Assembly: GCA_000697475.1 (NCBI GenBank)
Contig: JNEU01000746.1
Coordinates: forward strand, 1-21,070
DNA length: 21,070 nucleotides
DNA from: Lichtheimia corymbifera B2541
Taxonomy: Eukaryota; Mucoromycota; Mucoromycetes; Mucorales; Lichtheimiaceae
Reading direction: 5' to 3'
Position 1 is the first letter of the stretch, and each line of letters opens with the position of its first letter. The position numbers and the translations under genes are program-made. The notes under the pieces are model-generated. The model was not told where the DNA came from and ran no database searches. It saw nothing but the letters and a program-made list of their open reading frames with translations. Shown here one piece after another: positions 1 to 9,542 of this stretch.

Positions 1-244
1 CTCTGACAGGGGCTTCTGCCACGCTGCCATCATCATTAAGTATCATGTGCAGAGTTGGTGCACGGCCATTGCTGGCATTGTTACCCGTTTGGGGTAAGGG
101 AATGACATTGTTGTCAGTGGGGGTAAAAGAATTGTTGGTGTTGTAAGGGTTGTTGCTGCTAAGCACACGAGCAGCATTGGTGATGGAATGCGCGTTGCGA
201 GCGTTGTACTCGTTGGTGGTGTTGTTAACGTTGTTGTTGTTCAT
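1..244 (-). CDS. Asn-rich N-terminus of an unidentified gene (partial)
   Basis: An open frame runs from an ATG at 244-242 to the left edge of the window without a stop (81 codons). The protein starts MNNNNVNNTTNEY and stays rich in Asn, Thr and Ser to about residue 60, then becomes more ordered (LHMILNDDGSVAEAPVR). The Asn codons are almost all AAC in the first part, which suggests coding selection rather than a simple AAC repeat. Low-complexity N-termini of this kind are common in fungal regulatory proteins, but no domain is visible, so no function is given. The upstream side (245-302) is short. An LTR-like element lies 59 bases before the start codon, where it may affect the promoter or 5' leader. 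The start is chosen as the first ATG of the frame. Confidence 0.6.
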   Translation of the reverse strand, partial: MNNNNVNNTTNEYNARNAHSITNAARVLSSNNPYNTNNSFTPTDNNVIPLPQTGNNASNGRAPTLHMILNDDGSVAEAPVR

Positions 245-302
245 GTTGATAAAAAAAAAAGTCAAGACGGTTGTTGTTTGTGAGTGTTCACTTAAAAAAA
301 GA

Positions 303-480
303 TGAGGTGTGTATGGTAGATTGTGTGTAGTAGTAGGCGGTGGTGGAGTAAGTGATACTCGGTGTAGTGTTTTATTCTAGAGAAAGAACCAGGAACTAAT
401 ATTGGATAGTATCCTACGATATAACCATACACGAGCTGAGTCTGGATGATGGGTACACGTGATTATTCATGGACACGACA
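303..480. mobile_element. Short LTR-like element, copy 1 (178 bp)
   Basis: This segment starts TGAGGTGTGT and ends GACACGACA, so it has TG...CA termini. It matches 16959-17140 almost base for base: I count one 4-base gap and two substitutions. No target duplication is seen here (AAAGA before, GGTAT after), so it may be an old solo LTR with a lost flank, or the remnant of a larger element. An A-rich purine stretch lies just before it, but no primer-binding site can be recognised on either side. It sits directly upstream of the Asn-rich gene. Confidence 0.65.
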
Positions 481-481
481 G

Positions 482-1190
482 GTATTATTCTACTGCACAC
501 ATTTATTTCCAGAATTCATTGGCCGTGGGTCATGCATGTTTTCATAACAGCTCACAGCTTGCATTTGGCTTAAACATGTATGTACGAAGCATGAATATTC
601 AATCAGCAACCAATGCTGAAGATGATGCAGTATGCATGGTTGGTTTTTAATCCACATGCGTCCTGATAGGGAATAGGCATGACATGAGTGGTAGCCAAAT
701 TCAGCCTAATGCATCACGACATATGTACATCTGCAGGGTAAAAGGCAGACACAAGACAAAGACAATGATCAAGTCGATCGGATTAATTGATCATCCTTCC
801 TTTGAAATCAAGAATGATAATAAAGACAACTTTCCAACAATATGGTCAGTATCCGATTAGATAACGATGTAGTTGCGTAGAATAGGGGACACGTTTCTAA
901 GGATCATCATCATCTCCTGCGTCAAGTTTAATTCCCGCCCAGCATAAAATTTCTTGGGCTACGTGTGCTCCCAGTCAACAACGACTTCCTTTTCTTTATT
1001 ACAAAAACACTCTTTTCTATCAGATCCCCTTTGTCTGGTGGTGACATTGGGTGAAACTGAGGTCGGCTACGATGGTCATGAAACTTCTACATAAGGTGCG
1101 CCTAGCCCCAACGAGCAACTTTGGTCGATTGCAGACCCTACGTTTTATTGTAGAATTTTTAGTTATGGCCATCTTTATGTTTTACATATG
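482..1190. other. Intergenic stretch, nothing supported
   Basis: About 700 bases between the LTR-like copy and the 347-bp tandem repeat. Only short open frames with no protein-like character are present. No repeat, RNA gene or clear promoter was recognised. Confidence 0.5.
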
Positions 1191-1254
1191 CTGTGACGAT
1201 GATGCTATATGAAGACGGGTGTTTGTTCAATAAGAAGTATCAAGCAAATGCGCT

Positions 1255-2015
1255 GTGGTACGTCCACTACGGCATGCTGATGAATTCCATTCATTTCAAA
1301 ACAATAGGTTTCATTGTGTCAAACTTAATGCGGGCGCCTATCGAGCAAAATAAGTATGTTCGGCGCTCGCTAAAGCTGGGATCACATGGTACTATGATCA
1401 TACTTTGTCACAGGATGCTCCTCAGCATGTTCGTCAATTTAATCCTCATAAAGACCCTATGTTTCATTCACAGATTTTGAATGCGAGCACTTAATGTGGT
1501 CAACACTATAAGGCGGTCGGAGACGGGGTATGCGCCGGATTCATGAATTTTGGTTTAATATCCAGTTTGTTGGGACTCAATTTTTATAACTTGAAACTTG
1601 GTAAGACAGTCCGCTACGGCATGCTGATGAATCCCATTGATTTCAAAGCAATAGGTTTCATTGTGTCAAATTTAATGCGGGCGCCGATAGTGCAAAATAA
1701 GCATGATCGGCGCTCCTTAAACGTGGGATCACATGGGAGAACGATCACACTTTCTCACAACGTGCTCCTCAGCATGTTCGTCAATTTGGTCTTCATAAAA
1801 ACCCCATATTTCATTCACAGATTTCAAATGCGAGTGGCCAGTAGAGTCAATACTATAAGCCGGTCACAGACGGGGTATGCGTCGGATTCATGGAATTTGA
1901 TTTAATAGGCAGTTTTGTGGTGCTCCACATTTCTAGCTTCAAACTTGGTGAGACAGTCCGCTACGACATGCTGATGAATGCTACTCATTTCAAAACTATA
2001 GGTTACATAGTATCT
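1255..2015. repeat. Degenerate tandem repeat, 347-bp period, about 2.2 copies
   Basis: The anchor CTACGRCATGCTGATGAAT recurs at about 1268, 1615 and 1962, exactly 347 bases apart. Copies one and two align over most of their length, for example TTCATTGTGTCAAA, AATGCGGGCGCC and CCTCAGCATGTTCGTCAAT. Copy three breaks off after about 50 bases. The upstream part of the unit (GACGGGGTATGCG...GGATTCATG) is shared by copies two and three. Divergence is spread evenly, with substitutions in all codon positions, so the open frames inside are probably not genes. Confidence 0.8.
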
Positions 2016-2136
2016 CACTATGACTATTTGGTCTTCTAGTTCCGACTTGGTCGCTTTCAATCTGGAACGGCCCGTCGATACCTGTGTCACTATGGATGCG
2101 GAGCGTGGTGATCATGAGGAAAGATCACTGTTATGA

Positions 2137-2974
2137 TACAGGATTTCCGAGATGAAAGTCCCCCTAATGATAAAAAGTTAAAGGTCTATGATTTATTGTT
2201 CACGGTTAAGGATTCTTTTTTCATGCTCAAGCATTGTTTGTTCGAGGGGGGTCACATGATGGTTCGTGGGTGAGGTGGTTGATTTAATGGGCGATGATCT
2301 TTTTCTCACGGTGGAGGACAAAATGTTCGCGGTTGGCGACTTAATATTCAAGGACCGACATCCTTTATTCACAGTTGCATGATCATTGTTAGCATATAAG
2401 TGCTTTGTGTTAGCGACTGTGTCTTTATATTCACCACCACGACTTAATTATTCAAGCACACCGGTTTTTTATTCGCACATGCTACATTTTATTCGTGTGA
2501 TGAAGGACAAAATAATCGTGCAGCACCCATTATAATATACACTATAGCGTATGAACAACATGTGGTGCTGCACATATTATAATGGGTGCTGCACGATTAT
2601 TTTGTCCTTCATCACACGAATAAAATGTAGCATGTGCGAATAAAAACCGGTGTGCTTGAATAATTAAGTCATGGTGGTGAATATAAAGACACAGTCGCTA
2701 ACACAAAACACTCATATGCTAACAATGATCATGCAACTGTGAATAAAGGATGTCGGTCCTTGAATATTAAGTCGCCAACCGCGAACATTTTGTCATCCAC
2801 CGTGAGAAAAAGATCATCGCCCATTAAATCAACCACCTCACCCACGAACCATCATGTGACCCCCCTCGAACAAACAATGCTTGAGCATGAAAAAAGAATC
2901 CTTAACCGTGAACAATAAATCATAGACCTTTAACTTTTTATCATTAGGGGGACTTTCATCTCGGAAATCCTGTA
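2137..2974. mobile_element. Giant hairpin (foldback) element, arms about 400 bp
   Basis: Bases 2137-2538 are the reverse complement of 2573-2974 with about five differences: four substitutions and a one-base T-run gap. A spacer of about 34 bases lies between the arms. The ends read TACAGGATTTCC...GGAAATCCTGTA, so the element proper is probably CAGG...CCTG flanked by a TA dinucleotide, as in Tc1/mariner-type insertions. That family call is inference from the ends only; no transposase is present. The arms carry a loose recurring motif (TTATTC followed by CA- or CG-rich bases, and GACTTAATATTCAAG or GACTTAATTATTCAAG). A transcript through it would fold into one long duplex. Confidence 0.85.
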
Positions 2975-2985
2975 GCATGTGTTAC

Positions 2986-3016
2986 TACATCTCGGAAGGA
3001 AGAAAAAATATCCCTG
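2986..3016 (+). repeat. Left terminal inverted repeat of the KDZ element
   Basis: TACATCTCGGAAGG followed by AAGAAAAAATATCCCTG. It pairs with 10048-10078 (complement reads TACATCTCGAAAGA...AAAATATCACTG) at about 28 of 31 positions. Confidence 0.85.
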
Positions 3017-3017
3017 A

Positions 3018-3850
3018 AGTGCACCGTAGTGCTTGGCAGTGCACTGCTTGATAGGCGTGAAAAGTTTATGTTACATGATGCACTCGATTGCACTTCATAT
3101 CACTGCAACATAAGAGCAGCGCAAGCTAGTGCTAGGCAGTGCTAGGCTCTATATTGTAATGCAAGGCAGTGCCAGGCAGTGCTAGCCACTATATCGATAA
3201 TGCTATTCAGTGCTAGACAGTGCTATTCTCTATATTGGTAATGCTAGGCAGTGCTAGGTAGTGATAGGCAGTGCTATTCTCTATACTGGTAATGCCAGGC
3301 AGTGATAGGCAGTGCTATTCTCTATACTGGTAATGCCAGGCAGTGATAGGCAGTGCTATACAGTGTTATACAGTGCTAGTCTCTATATTGGTAATGCCAG
3401 GCAGTGATAGGCAGTGCTATACAGTGTTATACAGTGCTAGTCTCTATATTGGTAATGCCAGGCAGTGATAGGCAGTGCTATACAGTGTTATACAGTGCTA
3501 GTCTCTATATTGGTAATGCCAGGCAGTGATAGGCAGTGCTATACAGTGTTATACAGTGCTAGTCTCTATATTGGTAATGCCAGGCAGTGATAGGCAGTGC
3601 TATACAGTGTTATACAGTGCTAGTCTCTATATTGGTAATGCCAGGCAGTGATAGGCAGTGCTATACAGTGTTATACAGTGCTAGTCTCTATATTGGTAAT
3701 GCCAGGCAGTGATAGGCAGTGCTATACAGTGTTATACAGTGCTAGTCTCTATATTGGTAATGCCAGGCAGTGATAGGCAGTGCTATACAGTGTTATACAG
3801 TGCTAGTCTCTATATTGGAGCAACAGAGTGATAAGCAGTGATAAGCAAAC
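3018..3850 (+). repeat. Left subterminal array with eight 61-bp units
   Basis: The region is built from CAGTGCTAGGCAGTG-like words. The first part (3018-3330) is irregular. From about 3331 a 61-bp unit (GGTAATGCCAGGCAGTGATAG..., then CTATACAGTG, TTATACAGTG and CTAGTCTCTATATT) repeats almost perfectly. The word CAGTGTTATA recurs at 3361, 3422, 3483, 3544, 3605, 3666, 3727 and 3788. Subterminal repeats are typical of KDZ-type elements, where they are expected to be transposase binding sites; that role is inferred here. Confidence 0.9.
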
Positions 3851-3897
3851 CACCATCGCTCAGTAGTTTCACACATAATGGCTTACAATTATCATGT

Positions 3898-3903
3898 TTT
3901 ATT
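3898..3903 (-). promoter_or_regulatory. Candidate poly(A) signal of the partner gene
   Basis: AATAAA on the minus strand, 42 bases after the stop codon at 3945-3947 and before the subterminal array begins. Confidence 0.5.
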
Positions 3904-3944
3904 AGCGAAACATGCACATATCGCATTCAATGTTACATAAACGT

Positions 3945-5352
3945 TTACTTATCATTCTCCTCGTCTGATGACACGTATTGTCCATCCCGTAATGTTGCTT
4001 GATATAATAGTTTTGAATCTGGTGGACCAGTACCAGTTTGGCCAGATAACTTGTTTACAACCGCTGTTTGTACTCGTTGGATGGCTTGATGATCGATACC
4101 TTCCTCATCAGTTCCTTTGCCTTGCATTGTGCGCTTGAATAGCCATGCCCAATAGCCACCCTGTCGTCTGAATTCATCCCGCATCGAGGGATCTGAGACT
4201 TTGAATTCGTATGCCTGAGTCATTCGATACAGCGTCTATTATTTTCTAATTATATTATTAATTATACTCATAGCACTATAGGATACATACCAGGCAATAG
4301 GTCAAAGCGATCATATTCATTGATAATGTTTCACTGTCTCCTTGTAGCCTACACGCGCCCGTCTTCGTGTTGTAAAACATTATATGTATGAGTTCACCGA
4401 GCGCCTCATTTTGCAATAATGTACCACTTCAAAGAAAACCAGTCCTTGCAAATCTGCTTTTGTTAGCTTAAGAACATCCACCTATCGATTTTAACGTACC
4501 TGGCTCCATCGACGAGATAACGATATTGCTGTTTAGATCGCTCCTTGCAACGTGTCGTCATATTCATACGATCGAACTCGTATGACAGCAATGCTCTTTT
4601 CATGCTGGATTGCAAAGAGGAACGCGTGTTGTTGATGGTATCCACAAACTAGTAGTATCAATCAGAACCAGGCCCGTGTTTAGAGATCAGGGGACTGTGG
4701 TGTACACTTACTATCTTTTTAGTCTCTGTGGAGACTATCAACCTTTTTTCGTCATTATCATCCCACCTTTTGATTTCTCTGCATAGCCTTTCACATTCGG
4801 CATCGCATTCAACGTTTGTTGGGAACGCGTTTTTACGGTACAAGAACTGACGAGCACCCTCCTTCAATTTGCTGATATCGCTCTCTCTCCAGGTAATGCA
4901 GAAATAGTGTCGGCCATCATCGACATCCTTCACTTGTATCTGCGGCGGCGGCCGTGGCTCTTCAGCTTCGTTTTCAGCGTGATCAATGCTATTTAAGATA
5001 GTTAAATCATGGCATAATCAAGATATGCTTTTGTTTCATGCAGTAATTAAGATTCCCGTTTTGCATACCTCTCTCTTTCACTCGCATCACATGTATCACT
5101 GCTTGAGTCGCTGTTGTCTTCTGCTGCTGATTTACCACCTTGAGAAGGTGGGGGCGTTTGCAACACCCGAGAAGATGCGGGCGTTTGAACCGGACGAGAA
5201 TTTTCGTTGTCATTATCATAGTTGCTGCGGTCAGAAAGAGCCTGACGCCTGCCAGTGGTGACATCAGGTGCATTTCGTTTCTTATGCTTTACAGCAGTCG
5301 AAGCTAACTCGGTGCAATGAATAAGTATGCATTCAGAACGCTTTTCTTTCAT
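3945..5352 (-). CDS. Second gene of the KDZ element, unknown function (378 aa)
   Basis: Minus-strand gene with five exons: 5352-5069, 4988-4712, 4648-4500, 4426-4291 and 4235-3945. The introns (80, 63, 73 and 55 nt) all start GT and end AG, with donors GTATGC, GTAAGT, GTACGT and GTATGT, and all phases agree. The sum is 1137 nt with one terminal stop. Residues 1-110 are polar and probably disordered (SQGGKSAAEDNSDSSSD, then EAEEPRPPPQ). After that come a folded-looking part (YFCITWRESDISKLKEGARQFL), basic helices (RCKERSKQQYRYLVDG), an aliphatic segment (NEALGELIHIMFYN) and an aromatic segment (RRQGGYWAWLFKRTMQG) before an acidic tail (SSDEENDK). I do not recognise the family. Its place inside the element, head to head with the transposase, suggests a role in transposition or its control (inference). 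Confidence 0.75.
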
Positions 5353-5543
5353 TCACCTTGTTGGTTGTGTCGTTTGCTTGACATATCGAGTGAAGGGGCG
5401 TAAGAATGTGTGTGGGAAGAAAAGAGTAAAAACGACGCAGTGCCCAAAAGGATGTTTATATAAATAAAAGATTAACACGGATCTATCTTTCTCTTTCCTG
5501 CTTTCTTTGTTTCAGAAAAATTACGTAGTATCTACTCCTTACC
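5353..5543. promoter_or_regulatory. Shared divergent promoter of the two transposon genes
   Basis: The 191 bases between the two start codons must hold both promoters. A TATA-like run TATATAAATAAAAG at 5457-5470 faces the transposase, about 75 bases before its ATG. It is followed by a pyrimidine-rich leader (CTTTCTCTTTCCTGC). No equally clear TATA is seen for the minus-strand gene. Confidence 0.5.
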
Positions 5544-8500
5544 ATGACCAACGAACATAAAAGAGGTAACATCGCATACTATGTACAAAAGATGGCAATC
5601 ACTTGAGCGACACACTCATGCAGATTCACGTGATCGGAACCCCAATATGACTACAGACATTCCATCCAAACGTCAGAGAGGATCTAATCACCAGGGCGAA
5701 AGAAGCGATGGTCGTACACAATCCCCGAGGGCACGTTATCTCCATTGGAACGCAAAACAGCTTCTATCGCGTTTGACCTCAATCTTTCAGGTGCTGAATA
5801 TGCAAGGTGCGTTTTCTCCTTACGAGTCCTACATCTTTTGTTTAACTCTTTACATGTTTCAGGGTTGCGGAACTAGTTCAAAATGCGTTTGACGAAGGGA
5901 AAACATCTGGTGACGAGGCTGCATTGTCGACAAACACGTTAGAAAAGGTCAAGACTAAGCTAAACCAAGATGCTGATCCATGCTCAATATTGGTTCGTGC
6001 ATTTTATCACATTACTTCGCCGTGCTATGTCCCTTAATTCACACCGATTACATAGCCTTTCACACACATTGATATTGACGTCTCCCAAGCGCCTGATTTT
6101 CCTGCAAGTCATATACGTGAATTCAATAATACTGTTGGACCTTTGACCCTCGTATATCGAAATATTCGTGATCTATGCGAGCTTCTTTTCTCTCATCCTG
6201 CATTTGCAGAGACCATGATTTTGAAGCCGAAAGTATATATGAAAAATGGATGCCGGGTATATAAAGGGCTTGATTCCGGGCGATGGTGGCAGACACTTCA
6301 GGTATGTATGATGGTATCGTGGATGAAGAAGTAATATTTTTAATTAAGCAATCAAATATATGTCAGGCACAGCTTCCAGACCAATATGTGATTCTATGCA
6401 TTATGCTTGCATCAGACCAAACTTTGATTACCGGAAACATGCGCGACAAAGCTTGGCCTATCTACTTGAAATTGGGTAAGTGGTCGCGTATTCGACGCTT
6501 TTATTTGTGCAAGCCATCCAATTCACACGATAAAGATAGGCAATATACCTGATGATATCCGTGAGAAGAGCACGAACCGACCAAGTCGCGTATTAGCATA
6601 CCTGCCATGTATCGACTGGCCAGGTACACCTCCATATTGGTTTATAAAAGCCAAGTATGCCACAATCCATTACTGTATCTCGCTCCTATTAAAGCCATTT
6701 CAATACGACGATGACCACGTGTAAGGACCATGCTTTTGTATTTGCTGCATCGTTCAAATGACCATGTTGTTTATGAAGGACAAAATCGTATTCTATGACT
6801 GGACCGAATGGGCACATTTACAAGTGTGTTCCGGCTCTTGCGACATACATTGCCGATTTACCTGAGCAGTGAGTAGATTGCATGCACAATATCTATCACC
6901 TACTTGCTAATTGCTCTAACATAATAAATAGGAGGATGCTTACCTGTGTTAGGAGTGCAAGTACAAAATGCTCATGCCCGCGATGCGAGGTCCCTACAAC
7001 CGAATTTCACCTCTATCACCAAACACTACCTATACGTACTGAGGTCAATATGATAAAATTACACAAGAAAGTCGTCTGCATGAGATCCGTCGTACGAAGA
7101 GACAAGGAAGAGAGAAGACATTCATTCCATGCTATACAGGTAATATAAATCACAACTCAACAACTTAGTGTAAAAATTAACATATACGTCCCTCGTAGAA
7201 CGCTTTTTGGAACGTTCCTCTTTTTGATATATATGCATCGCTTACAGTAGATGATCTTCATCAACTAGGGGGCGTTTATAAACACTTACTGAAGTGCTTG
7301 GAATCATTCCTCAATGAAGCGGATGACGGCAAGACCAAGATTAAAATGATCAATGGAAGGTAATGGGAAGAAACACAGCGAGCAATGAATAACACTGCTG
7401 ACCATGTTTCACCAGATCCAAGCTATTGCCACAATATGGTAATTTGAAACGATTCAGCAATGGGTTCCTGCTTAGCTTTCTCAAGAATCCGACCTTCAAT
7501 GAGATGTGTGCTCATATGGCGGTATAGTAGCTGAATGCAAAAACCCACTCAATCATTAACAGCGTACATAGGTGGTCATGTGCCTGATCCATGATTTGGT
7601 ACCTCTTCAAATGGCGCTTACTTTTCGTCATTTCATTGACTTCTTTTATCAAGCTATCTCTAAGGAACACACAGAGGATTCACTTTCTCAGATGATACGA
7701 TCTTTGAAAAAGTACTACAAACACAGTGCGATTATGGAGCCATTCTCTGCTGTAAGCGGTCGACGTTAAGGCTTATTATGTGAAATGCGCACAATAATAG
7801 AAGATGGAAAAGATAAAGATAAATGATAAAAGAGACGAAGAGAATACAGTGAGACTCAATAATATGGTGATGATTTATTTCAATGATTGAGTGCGCTTAT
7901 TTATATGTTTAATGGATGATGGCGTAAGGGATGATATTTGGATTGATGTTGACGTGGCTTCCTGATTGAGTATTTGGATAAGTTGGAATACGCAGAGATA
8001 GTGGCACCCGTGTGTGGGTGTGACAAATGGATCATTTGTGTAAGTTGTGCGTGTAAATGGGCTGTAGTGGCGTAAGAGCCCTTTCTATGATAAAGTCAAA
8101 GTCCACATTCATTGTTTGTTACCTCTTACCCTTATATGTGTGCCATCTCCTTATTGTGTGTGTGAACTACTCGGATGTGTGGATCCTGTACCCGAACATA
8201 AGATAGCCTTGAATAAGGTATAGATCAACCGTTGTATGTATGATAGGAGTGAACGGTGTATATCGGTGCACGACATTATGTAAGCATTTTTAACATTCAA
8301 TATTGTATTTGTCTATATATTATTTCAGAGCGGAATGCGTTTCCCAAAGAATCATGCTCTACTCAAATATGCTGATGACATCCGGCAATTTGGTGCCATA
8401 TCCAGTTTCAGCACCACTCATTCTGAACGACAGCACAAACGTGATTCCAAGGATCCTGCTAAACATGTGAATTGTGCCAAGTATAATGTTACAAAGCAGG

Positions 8501-9467
8501 TATGGCAATGAACGGCTCGGTTATTTGCGTTTTAACACGTCTGTGCTGCCAGATAAGCGATTATGTATTCCATCGCGATTTGTTGGATGACACTTACTAT
8601 GATGAAAATGCGCATATACAAGAAAATACTTGTCAACCAACGTCTCGTTATACGCTATGCTCAAAGATATATCAAGCACCTGCCACCATCATGAAGCTTA
8701 TCAAAACAAGGCCTTACTGCCATGATCTTGATGCTCTCATCAAAGTATACATTGAAGAAAAAATTAGACAGCGACCTACAAACGAAAGAGAACGTGCATG
8801 GGCATATGATTGCACAAAGGTATGCATGACCTGTTCTGATCAATGGCTCGCAATATGTTAACGAGCTTAACAGATTTACGCATATCAGCAATTAACCATT
8901 GTAGAGGCCGATGAGGATGATGGATACCGCAAGTCAGTTGTACGAGCACATACTTCTTTCAAGGGAAATGAGCGGTTCGATTACGTTGCAATGAAGGATA
9001 ATGGTGTTGGACAAGCATTGTTGTTCTTAGAGATAACGCCTTGTGGAAGGGACGAGATAATACAGCTTTGCCTATTGAGAAGATTCATGCCGATGCCTGG
9101 ACGCCATGCTAGCGGATTGCAAATGTTGCATTTAGAGGATGATTTCAAGATCGTTTCACTTGACCTGATTCTACGACCTATACACGTTGTTCCCGATTTT
9201 TCAACCATGGATACTGCAGTGGATGGATCTAAGCTCTACGACCAATATCTCCTTAATCATGATGTGAATCGATACGAATGGTCTCACGGAGTAAACAATC
9301 GTTTACACATCCAAAACGATGATCATATCAGCTGGGAAACCAAACGTGCTAAGAGGATTCCCCCAGAGTATAAGCAATATGACAGCGACGGAAATAATCA
9401 AGAACACGGCAATATGAAGTATAAGGGATATAACGACGAAGAAGAGGATGATGAATATAAACCGTAA
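5544..9467 (+). CDS. KDZ-superfamily (Plavaka-type) transposase, 858 aa
   Basis: Splice model of 14 exons: 5544-5565, 5695-5806, 5863-5992, 6056-6301, 6367-6475, 6540-6720, 6779-6868, 6932-7139, 7199-7359, 7416-7521, 7572-7751, 8329-8499, 8553-8819 and 8874-9467. All junctions are GT-AG, phases match, and the sum is 2577 nt with one stop. Family hallmarks are SDQTLITGNMRDKAWPIYLK (about 186-205), YIADLPEQ (290-297), the Cys cluster KCSCPRCEVP (309-318), RFPKNHALLKYADDIRQFGA (519-538) and THSERQHK (545-552). D187, D293 and E548 are candidate catalytic residues (inference). The C-terminal part (VRAHTSFKGNERFDYV, then DLILRPIHVVPDF) also fits Plavaka proteins. The first two exons are the least certain. 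Intron 11 is about 577 nt because of an inserted LTR. The enzyme should cut and paste this element in the nucleus. Confidence 0.92.
7776..8280 (-). mobile_element. Solo LTR (495 bp) with 5-bp TTATG duplication, inside a transposase intron
   Basis: The element is 7781-8275 (TGAAATGCGC...GCACGACA) and is flanked on both sides by TTATG (7776-7780 and 8276-8280). TG...CA ends and a 5-bp duplication are the signature of an LTR retrotransposon insertion. Removing it leaves a 77-nt intron, like the other introns of the gene, and the splice sites GTAAGC and TTTCAG are outside it. The minus orientation is favoured because that strand starts TGTCG and has a TATA-like CATATAAATAAG followed by a pyrimidine-rich stretch. 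The last bases CACGACA are shared with the short LTR-like element at 16959-17140. Confidence 0.8.
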
Positions 9468-9542
9468 TAAGGTTCCCGCTTATTAAAGTATGCATAACTA
9501 GCATTACCTGTCATTGGCTATCATCGCTTTGCACTTGTATAT

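Noticed and set aside
1193..1905. Two similar open frames inside the 347-bp repeat as paralogous genes
   Set aside because: The similarity is explained by the tandem repeat; changes are not concentrated at third codon positions.
2978..2986. Target duplication directly at the 31-bp terminal repeats
   Set aside because: The 8 bases outside each repeat (TGTGTTAC and TAAGGTAA) agree at only half of positions; a better candidate lies slightly further out.
3331..3850. CRISPR-like array
   Set aside because: The spacing is pure tandem repetition with no unique spacers, and the same core occurs inverted at the other transposon end.
5581..5892. Transposase start at ATG 5581
   Set aside because: That frame cannot be spliced into the next exon with correct phase, while ATG 5544 plus a 129-nt intron gives a continuous frame. 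The choice is still the weakest part of the model.
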